From NCBI GenBank assembly GCA_030248215.1, contig JASANG010000650.1, positions 1 through 64,000 on the forward strand: a DNA stretch of 64,000 bases. The letters run 5' to 3'. The notes beneath the pieces are model-generated. The model ran no database searches and was not told where the DNA came from. It was given only the letters and a program-made list of their open reading frames with translations. This stretch comes from Enoplolaimus lenunculus. Taxonomy: Eukaryota > Nematoda > Enoplea > Enoplida > Thoracostomopsidae. The position numbers were made by a program, and so were the translations under genes. Shown here one piece after another: positions 1 through 11,745 of this stretch (position 1 is its first letter; each line of letters begins with the position of its first letter).

Positions 1-351
1 ATGCCCAGCTATCATAAGCTAGTTGTTTAGCATAGGTAATGTTCTATATGTACAGGCATATTCATATTTCTGTCAGAAAGTTGTTAATAAAAACTTACTT
101 GCCAAAACGAAGCCCTATCCAGCCATTCGTTCAAAATAATCTAAAGGAAGTAATATTTAAAATGAAAATGGTCATATAGAAATACGTATATGTATATACG
201 TGCGTATATACTCAAAATTATAATTTTCCAAATAAAATGTAAAAATCAAACAGCACAATTACTTGTGTTAGCTAGTAAACGATTTCGATCAAACTGTAAA
301 AAATCAAACAAAATCCGATGTTACGAGTCCGATTGCAATCAATTTACTTAC

Positions 352-574
352 CATTTCCCTTTCCGCCTCTTTGCGGCGATGACCTTCCAAGCTATACGCA
401 GTTCTCTGGAATCGTGACCGGATGAAGGCGCGAAGGAACAACGTACTGGGACCCGGTTACAGGATGCGTTACTATACTGCGCGCATAGTAAGCTGCAGCA
501 GTGCTCGGCGCAGCACTTTGATTTGACGGCATATTGTCGCTTGTAATACGAGTTGATGGTAGAAAGCTTGACAT
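352..574 (-). pseudogene. Broken mirror copy of SLC25A46 exon 1
   Basis: The minus strand starts like the intact exon at 11746-11965 and ends at an equivalent donor. About three net extra bases and a scrambled serine stretch (SSSS becomes SRLHP) shift the frame two thirds of the way in. It is either a duplicate first exon that has decayed or a sequencing-error copy of the real one. The rest of the gene would lie left of the window if the duplication were real. Confidence 0.75.
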
Positions 575-3333
575 TATATACGTTCAGTTATAATTTCATC
601 TCATAGTAAGCTGGTAATGACTAACCCCGTGTTAGGCTAGCACAATGAAACATCTGGTCTAAGTGATGATCAATGCCAGTAAACGTGCAGTTAATTAATA
701 TATACAGAAGCTCGCAAGTCCGAAACTGCTGTAGTACGCTTTTCCAGCTGGTTAGTAGAAAGGTGTAAAGTCCCGGTTCCGACCGAGTCACATCAATGGC
801 AATCAACAGCAGTTTTTCCGAAGCAAAAATTTGATTACCGAATTGTGATCGAACTACGGGCTTGTTCAAACCAGTCGATTTCAGTTTTTGAAAAGTTTGG
901 TGAAACGCTCATTTATCTTGAATTAAAGCTTTATCACTAGCTTTGTATTAAGGCGTGGCACACAGAATACTGTCTAACAAATTTTTCGATTGTCTGAACG
1001 TTTTGCTTAGATTGTCTGAACATTTTGCTTAATATTATAGTATTGTCGATCACAGCAATCTTTCGCAATTGTTGTAATACAAGATACATAAAAGGTGATT
1101 TTAGTGGCGTTTCCGTTCCGACTGGTCTTGTTTTACTTGCACATAAGTTTAGCCTTTCACGGAGCTCTAATCAGCCATTACACAGGCGGATAAAGGCTTT
1201 GTTGGTGGTAATTTTAGGTTGGTCGAGCTTCTCTCTCTCCCATACCTGTTATTTTAATCTTCTGACTTTTTAAAAGACCATGTCCGTTTCTGGGTACGAT
1301 TGACCATCTGAGAGTCCTGAGTTTGACTATTCACAGTATGTATTTCGAGTGAAACAGTAGACAATCGAGAGAAAAAAGGGTAAGGGAGAATATTTGTCGG
1401 AAGTTCCAGCAATTTTAGTAGTGAAATTTTGCAAATTTTGTCAAAATTTATCTGCTTGGCGCGGTCAGTTTTAAGGTTTGGCGCAATTTAGTGGAAAAAT
1501 TGCAGTATTTGTAAAAACAGTGTAAAATCAAACGATTTATTAACAACATAATGCAGATATTTGCTAAAATTAGAAATTAAATATTATTCTAACAACCTAT
1601 TGGACTTCAACTCAGGCTACTTCCATCTTCGGTTCCGGTAAGTTTTGTGGTCCTCCGGCTCCGGCTCAATCCACGGAATATTTCACCTACGGTTGCATCC
1701 ATAACAAATGCCAAATATTTATCAAAACAACACGGTATGGTCTGCGTTCAAACCGAATAATGCACAGAGTGGCGCAAGCAAAAAGTTCTGAACAAAATGC
1801 TGCAAACATTGAGCAAGACGTAGTTTTGAAAAAGTTGCTGGGTTTTTAGCAGGATCCTAAGATATGATGAAAAAATCTCACCACTAATACAGAAACGAGC
1901 CAGAAGCCAGACGAACTGTCGACAAAATGAACAGTAGCCTTCCAGTTTTGGGGAGAAAAAGGTTATTTATTCATCTACGCACTGTTTTGAATCCCAATTT
2001 TGTAAAAAGTATAGCATCTATCGAGCATGGATCAGCCAGAGATGTATAAACTGGGTTGATTCCTTTACCCGGTCACTTTTCTGCCCGTGGAAATTTTAGT
2101 TTTTGCTCGTGAAACACCCGCGCAAATTGCTTTAGCCGCAACGCACCTTTTATCCACACCCTTAAAGAAAAGCCAAGAAAGGTTAAATCGGTAGCTAATA
2201 GTTTTATTATGATCCAACTGAACTGCTTTTTCTTGCTTAAATCCGTCAATGATTCCGTTAAGAATTAGGGGTTACTTAGTGAGATCGATGAAGTTTCTAC
2301 CATATTTGACAAACTAGTGACCCAAAGCATTTAAGCTGTAAATAGCTTATTTATGTTATAGAAACAAAAAATTCGTATCAGTTTAGGCAGGAACCGTGAC
2401 TTCAGACACTTTTAAGCAGCTGCAAAAGCACGCATACAAGGGTTGCTCGAACTATCAACATGCGAATGCTTATGCGAACTCTATATCACTGCGCTACGTA
2501 GCTCGCCCCTGCAACTTTTTATAGTCGAGTATATTTATCAATGCTATGCTGCCGGTTGCCACACCTGTGCATTGTATGTATTGCTTATGGGCCAGGACAA
2601 GCGTCCAATTTTCAACAAGGTTGTCTCTTGACCATCCATTCTATTTTCGACTAGATACCATGTACAAATGGCGACAATTTGCCATTGCGTTGACAGCGTA
2701 CCTCCATGTCAGTGGAGGTAGATTCGGTCGGAAACTTCCAATCTTTTTACTATGCAGTCAGAAATGCAAGCATTTAGGGGTTGCTCGAACTAACGGCTTT
2801 AGAATTCCGATGCAAATGTTCAATCATTGTGTGACGTCGCTCGCCGACACCACTTTTAACTGTTTAGCATACAACACAATGTGCATTGAATATATACCAG
2901 TACAAGCATGTCTCACGGGTCTAAGCATGTGAAACATGCTTGTCCGTGTGTATTCCAATGCATTGTAATATTTCAATATGCTTGCCTTGCCGGCAGCATA
3001 CGGTCGACACATATGGTCGACGAAAAAAAGTAGTTGAAAAAGGCGGGCTGCGTGTCGAGTGGTACAGCGCTTGATTCGGAATCCTCAGGATGCAGGTTGA
3101 TTCCCCACTCGGTAGGCAGCTTTTCCAGCTGCTTATAGTAAGCTCGGTCTGAAGTGCCAGTTACTTCTTAGACTGACACGGGGGTTACAATTTGATTCAA
3201 GTTTCGTTCATATGTGTTTCGTTTCAGTTTTATGTAATTAGGTTGTATAAATTGCGTGCCATGGGACAGCAATTTTATAGTTGCATGTTGTCTCGATAAG
3301 GACTGTATTTCTTAGTATTTCATTTTGCACACT

Positions 3334-6109
3334 ATGTCTGTAGCCAAAACGTTATGGTTGTCGGTTGATTTTAGGGGCGAGGAGATGGCTAGGTGGTTAT
3401 ATAACCTTTGACGTAGTATTGACCAAACAGATTATCAAACAGCGTGCAATCCTGTTTGTATTACAGGCAACTGGTGAGTTCTGGGACTGGCTGTTAAGAT
3501 GAAAAGTGTGTTTCGCATGACAGCCAATATCGCAATGTTATATCGTCAAATTCAAATGCACTTTTTCGTTGCCGTACCAGATAATTGTGCTGTTTTTGAC
3601 AGTTTAAGGCTTGCTTTGTTTGTACGTTTGGAGGTTATGAACTGATGTCGAAAAAGCTATCCTATAATTTGATATCTGTGTTTTAGGATTGAATCTTGAT
3701 TCTCGTTTGACGATATGTCGTGTTACAAGGGAAGTTACTAAAGGAAAATACAGTGATATTCTGGATATGAGTACAATACAAAACATGGACGAAATCAAAA
3801 TAAAACTTATTGTTATGGTGGAGCGTGAATGATGTTTCTAGTTTTTGTTTTGCAGCTCCAATTGAAGATATTGAAAACTTAATCTTTCTCTTTTTACATA
3901 AAAAATGAAAGTTATCTAATCGCATTACTGTTGGTGTAGCTTTTCTCTTTTAGAACAATTTGAATTTGATTCGATTTTCAAGTCCTTCAATGCGAAGTAG
4001 TGTTGATGATTGCCGAAGCTTCATCAGGTAGCGGTCACTTACTTAATGGCCTTGTAATTTGAGGTTCACTTCTGAGTCAAAAAAGTACCTAAGTGTGCTA
4101 GTCTTATTTTGCTAGTGTGGGATAGGGCCTTCCTCCGGCCAAATCTGTCAATTTTCTCTTGGTTTTAAATTTAAACGTACGCTTCACAAATTGAAGGAAA
4201 GAAACAAGTGTTTGTGTTAGTGTCACTTTTAAGCTTCGAAGAGGAAATTTATGTAAAAATCCGCTAATCAAAAAATTAAATCGCCAGGAAAATGAAAACT
4301 CTTGCCCCTCAATTTTATCTGGAGTCTTTTTAAAAAATCTCATACTTATAAAATCCCATTTTGTTGAACGCGGGGGTCACAGAAAGGCCACAACCACCAG
4401 CCCGCTTGAGATTGGGATGGCCAAATGCCAGTTGGTCTCTTGAATGATGTAATAGTTATACGTTGTCACTTTTTGAACTTATCATGTGTCTTGCTCTTTA
4501 CAAGTTACACTTGCCGCATCCGCAGCTTTTGTCTAAGTTATATATATTCTAAGGATATAAGTCAAGAAAAAGAGTATGTAGTGCTTTAAATGTTGCAATG
4601 TTTGTACATTAGTTATTAGCATAGACTCACTCATGTAGCCAGTAGTTCTATATGCTTGGTGACTGTGTCCGTTTGTATATACGTTTTTTTTATCAAATTT
4701 TACCTAAACCTAAAACCTAGTGTTTAAATTGTCATCGCTTTCATTTAAATATTGACATACGAGTTACATAATATTGCCAAATTGCAGATATTGAAAGAAG
4801 ATAATGAAGTGTGTTGATGCCCGTTCCATTGAACGTTCTGATCGGCCCTGCTGATACCACAGCTAGTTGGCATATGGCTCCAGCAACAACTTGTGGTTTC
4901 TCGTGCAGAGGGTATATTCCGAGGCGTCTGGTTCCTGTAACGAAACAACTACACTAACTCCGGGCGACTACTGGCTCGTGTCAAGTGACTGGCGTGGATT
5001 GTAAACTAGTTAAAGTAGTGGGACCGAACGGACGAACTGGAGAATACGTTTATTGCCACATGGATGTCCCGATGGAATTGAGATTGACTGTGAAAACGAG
5101 AGATGACAGTGATGACAGTTTGCAAAAGTGGCGAGGTAGTCGAACTCGGAATCGAAAGTACCCGATTTATGCCTGATGCGATTTGTGTAAAATCATATTT
5201 GATCGTGAAATTTGTTGCAATTAAGCTTCGTAATGTTTTCCGCTCATAATGTCCGTGTTACCTGCCGCCGTTTGTTTTAGATAATACACTTCAAAAGCAA
5301 ATTGAGCGTAGCAAAACAGCAAATGCAGAGTTTTTCCTTCGCTATGCATCGTTTAGAACATCATTTGAGTTTTAAGTTATAGGTTTTTGAAAAACGTGGT
5401 TAGTAATTAAGAGCTTATGGTACAATTTGGTTTTTACTGACATGAGGTAAATGAACAAAGTTCGGATCAAATATAGAATATTTGAAAGACTGACTACGAT
5501 AGAAATGAAGTAACTGAATCACGGTAGGGTCTTGAAGAAACGTAGGGAGATTTTTAGATATTTTTATAGCACGGAAAGTTGGCATAGATTAAACAAATTA
5601 TTGTTAAGCGTAACTGGGAATTATAGAAAACTAGTCACCTTTGTCTTTTGCTTTGCTTTGAATTTTCTTCAACCGAAGTGCAATTTGTTACGCGCTTGAC
5701 CAATTTAGGTAATGTATCGAGTTGTAACAACTGCGTATAATAATTCTAACTCTAACTAACCATGTTGTGGTCACCTCAATTTCCTTTCGTCTAGATTATA
5801 ATACCGGAATGGAGAAATTTGCTGATATATCGCGCATTTTATTTTTCAGCTTAGTATCGGAGCTGAACCATTTTACATCTACAAAATCCAGTGTAACACC
5901 AGCAACTTTCAGAGTTCAACAAACAAAAAAAAAAAACGTACTAGTCGGGCGATATGACTATCTAGTCTCATATGTAGCGAGATACTAGTTTGTCCACGAC
6001 ACAATCCCACCAAATCTCAAAACAAGAAATCAACCACAACGACAAAACAACGAAGCAGCAACGGTGCGGCAACAAAAAAAAAAGAACGAAAGCAAAACGC
6101 TGCTGCTGC
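3334..6109 (+). pseudogene. Broken mirror copy of the unrecognised six-exon gene
   Basis: Each exon of the gene at 6141-8997 has a counterpart here in reverse order and orientation, beginning at an ATG at 3334. Changes such as an extra G in the first exon, an altered ATG (ttttaggggc for ttttatgggc) and many indels in the long fifth exon destroy the frame. The last exon is barely recognisable. The same reasoning applies as for the whole left arm: artefact copy or decayed duplicate. Confidence 0.75.
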
Positions 6110-6148
6110 GAGTTTTTCGTAGGCAGGGGTCACGTAATAGTTATGATC
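6110..6148. other. Spacer at the palindrome centre
   Basis: About 39 bases separate the inner arm ends, where a run of GCT repeats at 6099-6109 faces CAGCAGCAGCG at 6149-6159. The spacer includes the stop codon of the gene at 6141-8997 and the first bases past it, so no 3' UTR or polyadenylation signal of that gene can be trusted. Confidence 0.8.
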
Positions 6149-8997
6149 CAGCAGCAGCGTTATTAGCTATATCGTTACAATCTTCGGACTCAGTTTGAAT
6201 TGCCGCAAGAGCACGTTGCTGAACTTCAAGTTGTTCTTGCTCGCTCAAATGTGGTTTGAAATTCCTTACGGCTTTCGTCTCGGTGGGCTGAGTCGTGGAC
6301 AGACTAGCAGTGTGCATAACATACGATACCACAGGACTAGCAATAGTACCAGTTATATCCACCGAGCTAGTAACCCCAACATTTGTTTCTGGTTCAATTT
6401 TTAAGTTTGTTGAACTCAACTGAAAGCTGCTGCCGTCATAAGTTACACTGGATTTTGTAGATGTAAATGGTTCAGCTCCGATACTAAGCTGAAAATAAAA
6501 TGCACGATATATCAGCAAATTTCTCCATTTCCGGTATTATAATCTGACGAAAGGAAATTTGAGGTGACCAACATGGTTAGTTAGAGTTAGAATTATTATA
6601 CGCAGTTGTTACAACTCGATACATTACCTAAATTGGTCAAGCGCGTAACAAATTGCACTTCGGTTGAAGAAAATTCAAAGCAAACCAAAAGACAAAGGTG
6701 ACTAGTTTTCTATAATTCCAGTTACGCTTAACAATAATTTGTTTAATCTATGCCAACTTTCCGTGCTATAAAAATATTAAAATCTCCCTACGTTTCTTCA
6801 GACCCTACCGTGATTTCAGTTACTTCATTTTATCGTCAGTCAGTCTTTCAAATATTCTATATTTGATCCGAACTTTGTTCATTTACCTCATGTCAGTAAA
6901 AACCAAATTGTACCATAAGCTCTTAATTATAACCACGTTTTTCAAAAACCTATAACTTAAAACTCAAATGATGTTGAAACGATGCATAGCGAAGGTAAAA
7001 ACTCTGCATTTGCTGTTTTGCTACGCTCAATTTGCTTTTGAAGTGTATTATCAACAAACGGCGGCAGTTAACACGGACATTATGAGCGGCAAACATTACG
7101 AAGCTTAATTGCAACAAATTTCACGATCAAATATGATTTTACACAAATCGCATCAGGCATTAAATCGGGTACTTTCGATTCCGAGTTCGACTTACCTCGC
7201 CACTTTTTGCAAACTGGTCATCACTGTCATCTCTCGTTTCACAGTCAATCTCAATTCCATCGGGACATCCACTTGTGGCAATAAACGTATCTCCGAGTTC
7301 CGTCCGTTCAGTCCCCAAACTATCTTTAACTAGTTTACAATCCACGCCAGTCACTTGACACGAGCCAGTAGTCGCCGGAGTTAGTGTAGTTGTTTCGTTA
7401 CAGGAACCAGACGCCTCGGAATATAACCCTACTGCACGAGAAACCACAACGTTGTTGCTGGAGCCATATGCCAACTCAGCTGTGGTTATCAGCAGCCGAT
7501 CAGAACGTTCAATGGAACGGGCATCACACACTTCATTATCTTCTTCAATATCTGCAATTTGGCAATACCTCACTGTAACTCGTATGTCAATATTTAAATG
7601 AAGCGATGACAATTTAAACACTAGGTTTTAGGTTTAGGTAAAATTTGATAAAACGTATATACGGACACAGTCACCAAGCATATAGAACTACTGGCTACAT
7701 GAGTGCGTCTATGTAATAACTAATGTACAAACATTGCAACATTTAAAGCACTACATACCCTTTCTTGACTTATATCCTTGAATATATATAACTTAGGACA
7801 AAAGCTGCGGATGCGGCAAGTGTAACTTGTAAGAGCAAGACACATGATAAGTTCAAAAAGTGACAACGTATAACTATTCAACATCATTCAAGAGACCAAC
7901 TGGCATTTGGCCATCCCAATCTCAAGCGGGCTGGTGGTTGGTGGCCTTTTCTGTGACCCCGCGTTCAACAAATGGGATTTTATGAGTATGGGGATTTTTA
8001 AAAAGACTCCAGATAAAATTGAGGGGCTAAGAGTTTTCATTTTGGCGATTTAATTTTTTGATTAGCGGATTTTTACATAAATTTCCTACTTCGAAGCTTA
8101 AAAGTGACACTAACACAAACACTTGTTTCTTGTCCTTCAATTTGTGTAAGCATACGTTTAAATTTAAAACCAAGGGAAATTTGACTGATTTGGCCGGGAG
8201 GAAGGCCCTTATCCCACACTAGCAAAATAGCAGACTAAGCACACTTAGGTACTTTTTGACTCAGAAGTGAACCTCAAATTACAAGGCCATTAAGTAAGTG
8301 ACCGCTACCTGATGAAGCTTCGGCCAATTCATCAACACTACTTCGCATTGAAGGACTTGAAAATCGAATCAAATTCAAATTGTTCTAAAAGTGAAAAGCT
8401 ACACCAACAGTAATGCGATTAGATAACTTTCATTTTTTATGTAAAAAGAGAAAGATTAAGTTTTCAATATCTTCAATTGGAGCTGCGAAACAAAAACTAG
8501 AAACATCATTCACGCTCACCATAACAATAAGTTTTATTTTGATTTCGTCCATGTTTTGTATTGTACTCATATCCAGAATATCACTGTATTTTCCTTTAGT
8601 AACTTCCCTTGTAACACGACATATCGTCGAACGAGAATCAAGATTCAATCCTAAAACACAGATATCAAATTATAGGATAGCTTTTTCGACATCAGTTCAT
8701 ACTCAAACGTACAAACAAAGCAAGCCTTAAACTGTCAAAAACAGCACAATTATCTGGTACGGCAACGAAAAAGTGCATTTGAATTTGACGATATAACATT
8801 GCGATATTTGGCTGTCATGCGAACACACTTTTCATCTTAACAGCAGTCCAGAACTCACCAGTTGCCTGTAATACAAACAGGATTGCACGCTGTTTGATAA
8901 TCTGTTTGGTCAATACTACGTCAAAGGTTATATAACCACTAGCCATCTCCTCGCCCATAAAATCAACCGACAACCATAACGTTTTGGCTACAGACAT
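6141..8997 (-). CDS. Unrecognised six-exon gene, ~392 aa
   Basis: I do not recognise the product. The model has exons at 8997-8859, 8650-8520, 8384-8309, 8218-8090, 7551-7196 and 6488-6141. All have GT donors and AG acceptors, and their phases (1, 0, 1, 1, 0) join without a stop. The ATG at 8997 was chosen because upstream codons only offer TTG. The N-terminal ~150 residues are mixed hydrophobic and basic (segments such as KQIIKQRAILFVLQ and VWDKGLPPGQISQ). The C-terminal ~235 are acidic, Ser/Thr-rich and low in structure, with an IEEDNEVCD stretch and a short Glu/Gln-rich segment (LSEQEQLEVQQRALAAIQ) before the end. No signal peptide or clear membrane segment is seen. It is divergent to SLC25A46 with ~2.7 kb between them. 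The exon 4 donor is the weakest part of the model. Confidence 0.55.
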
Positions 8998-9129
8998 AGT
9001 GTGCAAAATGAAATACTAAGAAATACAGTCCTTATCGCAACAACATGCAACTATAAAATTGCTGTCCATGGCACGCAATTTATACAACTAATTAATAAAA
9101 CTGAAACGAAACAACATATGAACGAAACT

Positions 9130-9300
9130 TGAATCAAATTGTAACCCCCGTGTCAGTCTAGGAAGGAACTGGCACTTCAGACCGTTTTACTATTAAGCAG
9201 CTGGAAAAGCTGCCTACCGAGTGGGGATCGAACTTGCATCCTGAGGATTCCGAATCAAGCGCTGTACCACTGCGACACGCAGCCCGCCTTTTTAACTACT
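9130..9300 (-). repeat. tRNA-headed SINE-like element
   Basis: On the minus strand a tRNA-like head (GGGCTGCGTGTCGCAGTGG, then AGTTCGATCCC as B box) is followed by a tail containing TTTTCCAGCTGCTTAA and TCTGAAGTGCCAG. The same tail occurs in the copy at 9815-9975. This layout, an internal pol III promoter plus a shared tail, is that of a tRNA-derived SINE. A degraded mirror sits at about 3035-3190. Confidence 0.6.
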
Positions 9301-9814
9301 TTTTTTCGTCGACTATATGTGTCGACCGTATGCTGCCGGCAAGGCAAGCATACTAAATATTACAATGCATTGAATATACACACGGACAAGCATGTTTCAC
9401 ATGCTTAGACCCGTGAGACATGCTTGTACTGGTATATATATTCAATGCACATTGTGTTGTATGCTAAACAGTTAAAAGTGGTGTCGGCGAGCGACGTCAC
9501 ACAATGATTGAACATTTGCATCGGAATTCTAAAGCCGTTAGTTCGAGCAACCCCTAAATGCTTGCATTTCTGACTGCATAGTAAAAAGATTGGAAGTTTC
9601 CGACCGAATCTACCTCCACTGACATGGGGTACGCTGTCAACGCAATGGCAAATTGTCGCCATTTGTACATGGTATCTAGTCGAAAATAGAATGGATGGTC
9701 AAGAGACAACCTTGTTGAAAATTGGACGCTTGTCCTGGCCCATAAGCAATACATACAATGCACAGGTGTGGCAACCGGCAGCATAGCATTGATAAATATA
9801 CTCGACTATAAAAA

Positions 9815-9975
9815 GTTGCAGGGGCGAGCTACGTAGCGCAGTGATATAGAGTTCGCATAAGCATTCGCATGTTGATAGTTCGAGCAACCCTTGTATGCGT
9901 GCTTTTGCAGCTGCTTAAAAGTGTCTGAAGTCACGGTTCCTGCCTAAACTGATACGAATTTTTTGTTTCTATAAC
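9815..9975 (+). repeat. Second tRNA-headed SINE-like element
   Basis: A head with GGGGCGAGCTACGTAGCGCAG and a B-box-like GTTCGAGCAACCC is followed by the tail seen at 9130-9300 (TTTTGCAGCTGCTTAAAAG, GTCTGAAGTCACGGTTCC). The head differs more than the tail, so it is an older copy or a different source tRNA. The mirror lies at about 2345-2500. Confidence 0.5.
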
Positions 9976-10619
9976 ATAAATAAGCTATTTACAGCTTAAA
10001 TGCTTTGGGTCACTAGTTTGTCAAATATGGTAGAAACTCATCGATCTCACTAGTAACCCCTAATTCTTAACGGAATCATTGACGGATTTAAGCAAGAAAA
10101 AGCAGTTCAGTTGGATCATAATAAAACTATTAGCTACCGATTTAACCTTTCTTGGCTTTTCTTTAAGGGTGTGGATAAAAGGTGCGTTGCGGCTAAAGCA
10201 ATTTGCGCGGGTGTTTCACGAGCAAAAACTAAAATTTCCACGGGCAGAAAAGTGACCGGGTAAAGGAATCAACCCAGTTTATACATCTCTGGCTGATCCA
10301 TGCTTGATAGATGCTCATACTTTTACAAAATTGGGATTCAAAACAGTGCGTAGATGAATAAATAACCTTTTTCTAAAACTGGAAGGCTACTGTTCATTTT
10401 GTCGACAGTTCGTCTGGCTTCTGGCTCGTTTCTGTATTAGTGAGATTTTTTCATCATATCTTAGCATCCTGTGAAAAACCCAGCAACTTTTTCAAAACTA
10501 CGTCTTGCTCAATGTTTGCAGCATTTTGTTCAGAACTTTTTGCTTGCGCCACTCTGTGCATTATTCGGTCCCAACGCAGACCATACCGTGTTGTTTTGAT
10601 AAATATTTGGCATTTGTTA

Positions 10620-10960
10620 TGGATGCAACCGTAGGTGAAATATTCCGTGGATTGAGCCGGAGCCGGAGGACCACAAAACTTACCGGAACCGAAGATGGAA
10701 GTAGCCTGAGTTGAAGTCCAATAGGTTGTTAGAATAATATTTAATTTCTAATTTTAGCAAATATCTGCATTATGTTGTTAATAAATCGTTTGATTTTACA
10801 CTGTTTTTACAAATCTCTGCAATTTTTTCCACTAAATTGCGCCAAACCTTAAAACTGACCGCGCCAAGCAGATAAATTTTGACTAAATTTGCAAAATTTC
10901 ACTACTAAAATTGCCGGAACTTCCGACAAATATTCTCCCTTACCCTTTTTTCTCTCGATT
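10620..10960 (-). repeat. F-type short inverted-repeat element
   Basis: One edge reads GAGCCGGAGCCGGAGG with TTACCGGAACCG, the other AATTGCCGGAACTTCC. The core (TTAGCAAATATCTGCA, TTGCGCCAAACCTTAAAACTG) matches copies at 24.1, 31.1 and 62.1 kb. It is non-autonomous, with no ORF. A mirror copy lies at about 1400-1690. Confidence 0.55.
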
Positions 10961-11745
10961 GTCTACTGTTTCACTCGAAATACATACTGTGAACAGTCAA
11001 ACTCAGGACTCTCAGATGGTCAATTGTGCCCAGAAACGGACATGGTCTTTTAAAAAGTCAGAAGATTAAAATAACAGGTATGGGAGAGAGAAGCTCGACC
11101 AACCTAAAATTACCAACAACAAAGCCTTTATCCGCCTGTGAAATGGCTGATTAGAGCTCCGTGAAAGGCTAAACTTATGTGCAAGTAAAACAAGACCAGT
11201 CGGAACGGAAACGCCACTAAAATCACCTTTTATGTATCTTGTATTACAACAATTGCGAAAGATTGCTGTGATCGACAATACTATAATATTAAGCAAAATG
11301 TTCAGACAATCTAAGCAAAACGTTCAGACAATCGAAAAATTTGTTAGACAGTATTCGGTGTGCCACGTTTAATACAAAGCTAGTGATAAAGCTTTAATTC
11401 AAGATAAATGATCGTTTCACCAAACTTTTCAAAAACTGAAATCGACTGGTTTGAACAAGCCCGTAGTTCGATCACAATTCGGTAATCAAATTTTTGCTTC
11501 GGAAAAACTGCTGTTGATTGCCATTGATGTGACTCGGTCGGAACCGGGACTTTAGACCTTTCTACTAACCAGCTGGAAAAGCGTACTACAGCAGTTTCGG
11601 ACTTGCGAGCTTCTGTATATATAAATTAACTGCACGTTTACTGGCATTGATCATCACTTAGACCAGATGTTTCATTGTGCTAGCCTAATACGGGGTTAGT
11701 CATTACCAGCTTACTATGAGATGAAATTATAACTGAACGTATATA

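Larger units (their letters stand above)
1..6109. repeat. Left arm of a ~12.3-kb palindrome (degraded mirror copy)
   Basis: This stretch is the reverse complement of 6149-12317: the first ten bases mirror 12308-12317, and the match continues to the centre. Small insertions, deletions and substitutions are frequent, and the match becomes poor in the last ~200 bases before the centre. Reading frames that are open in the right arm are broken here. The arm is cut by the window start, so its true length is unknown. It reads as an error-rich copy, most simply an assembly or read fold-back, though a decayed inverted duplication is possible. Confidence 0.9.

Noticed and set aside
8430-8519. Extension of exon 2 of the unrecognised gene or a micro-exon after a 37-base intron
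   Set aside because: Reading through meets a stop at 8430, and a 37-base intron is implausibly short. Splicing 8520 to 8384 keeps phase and needs neither.
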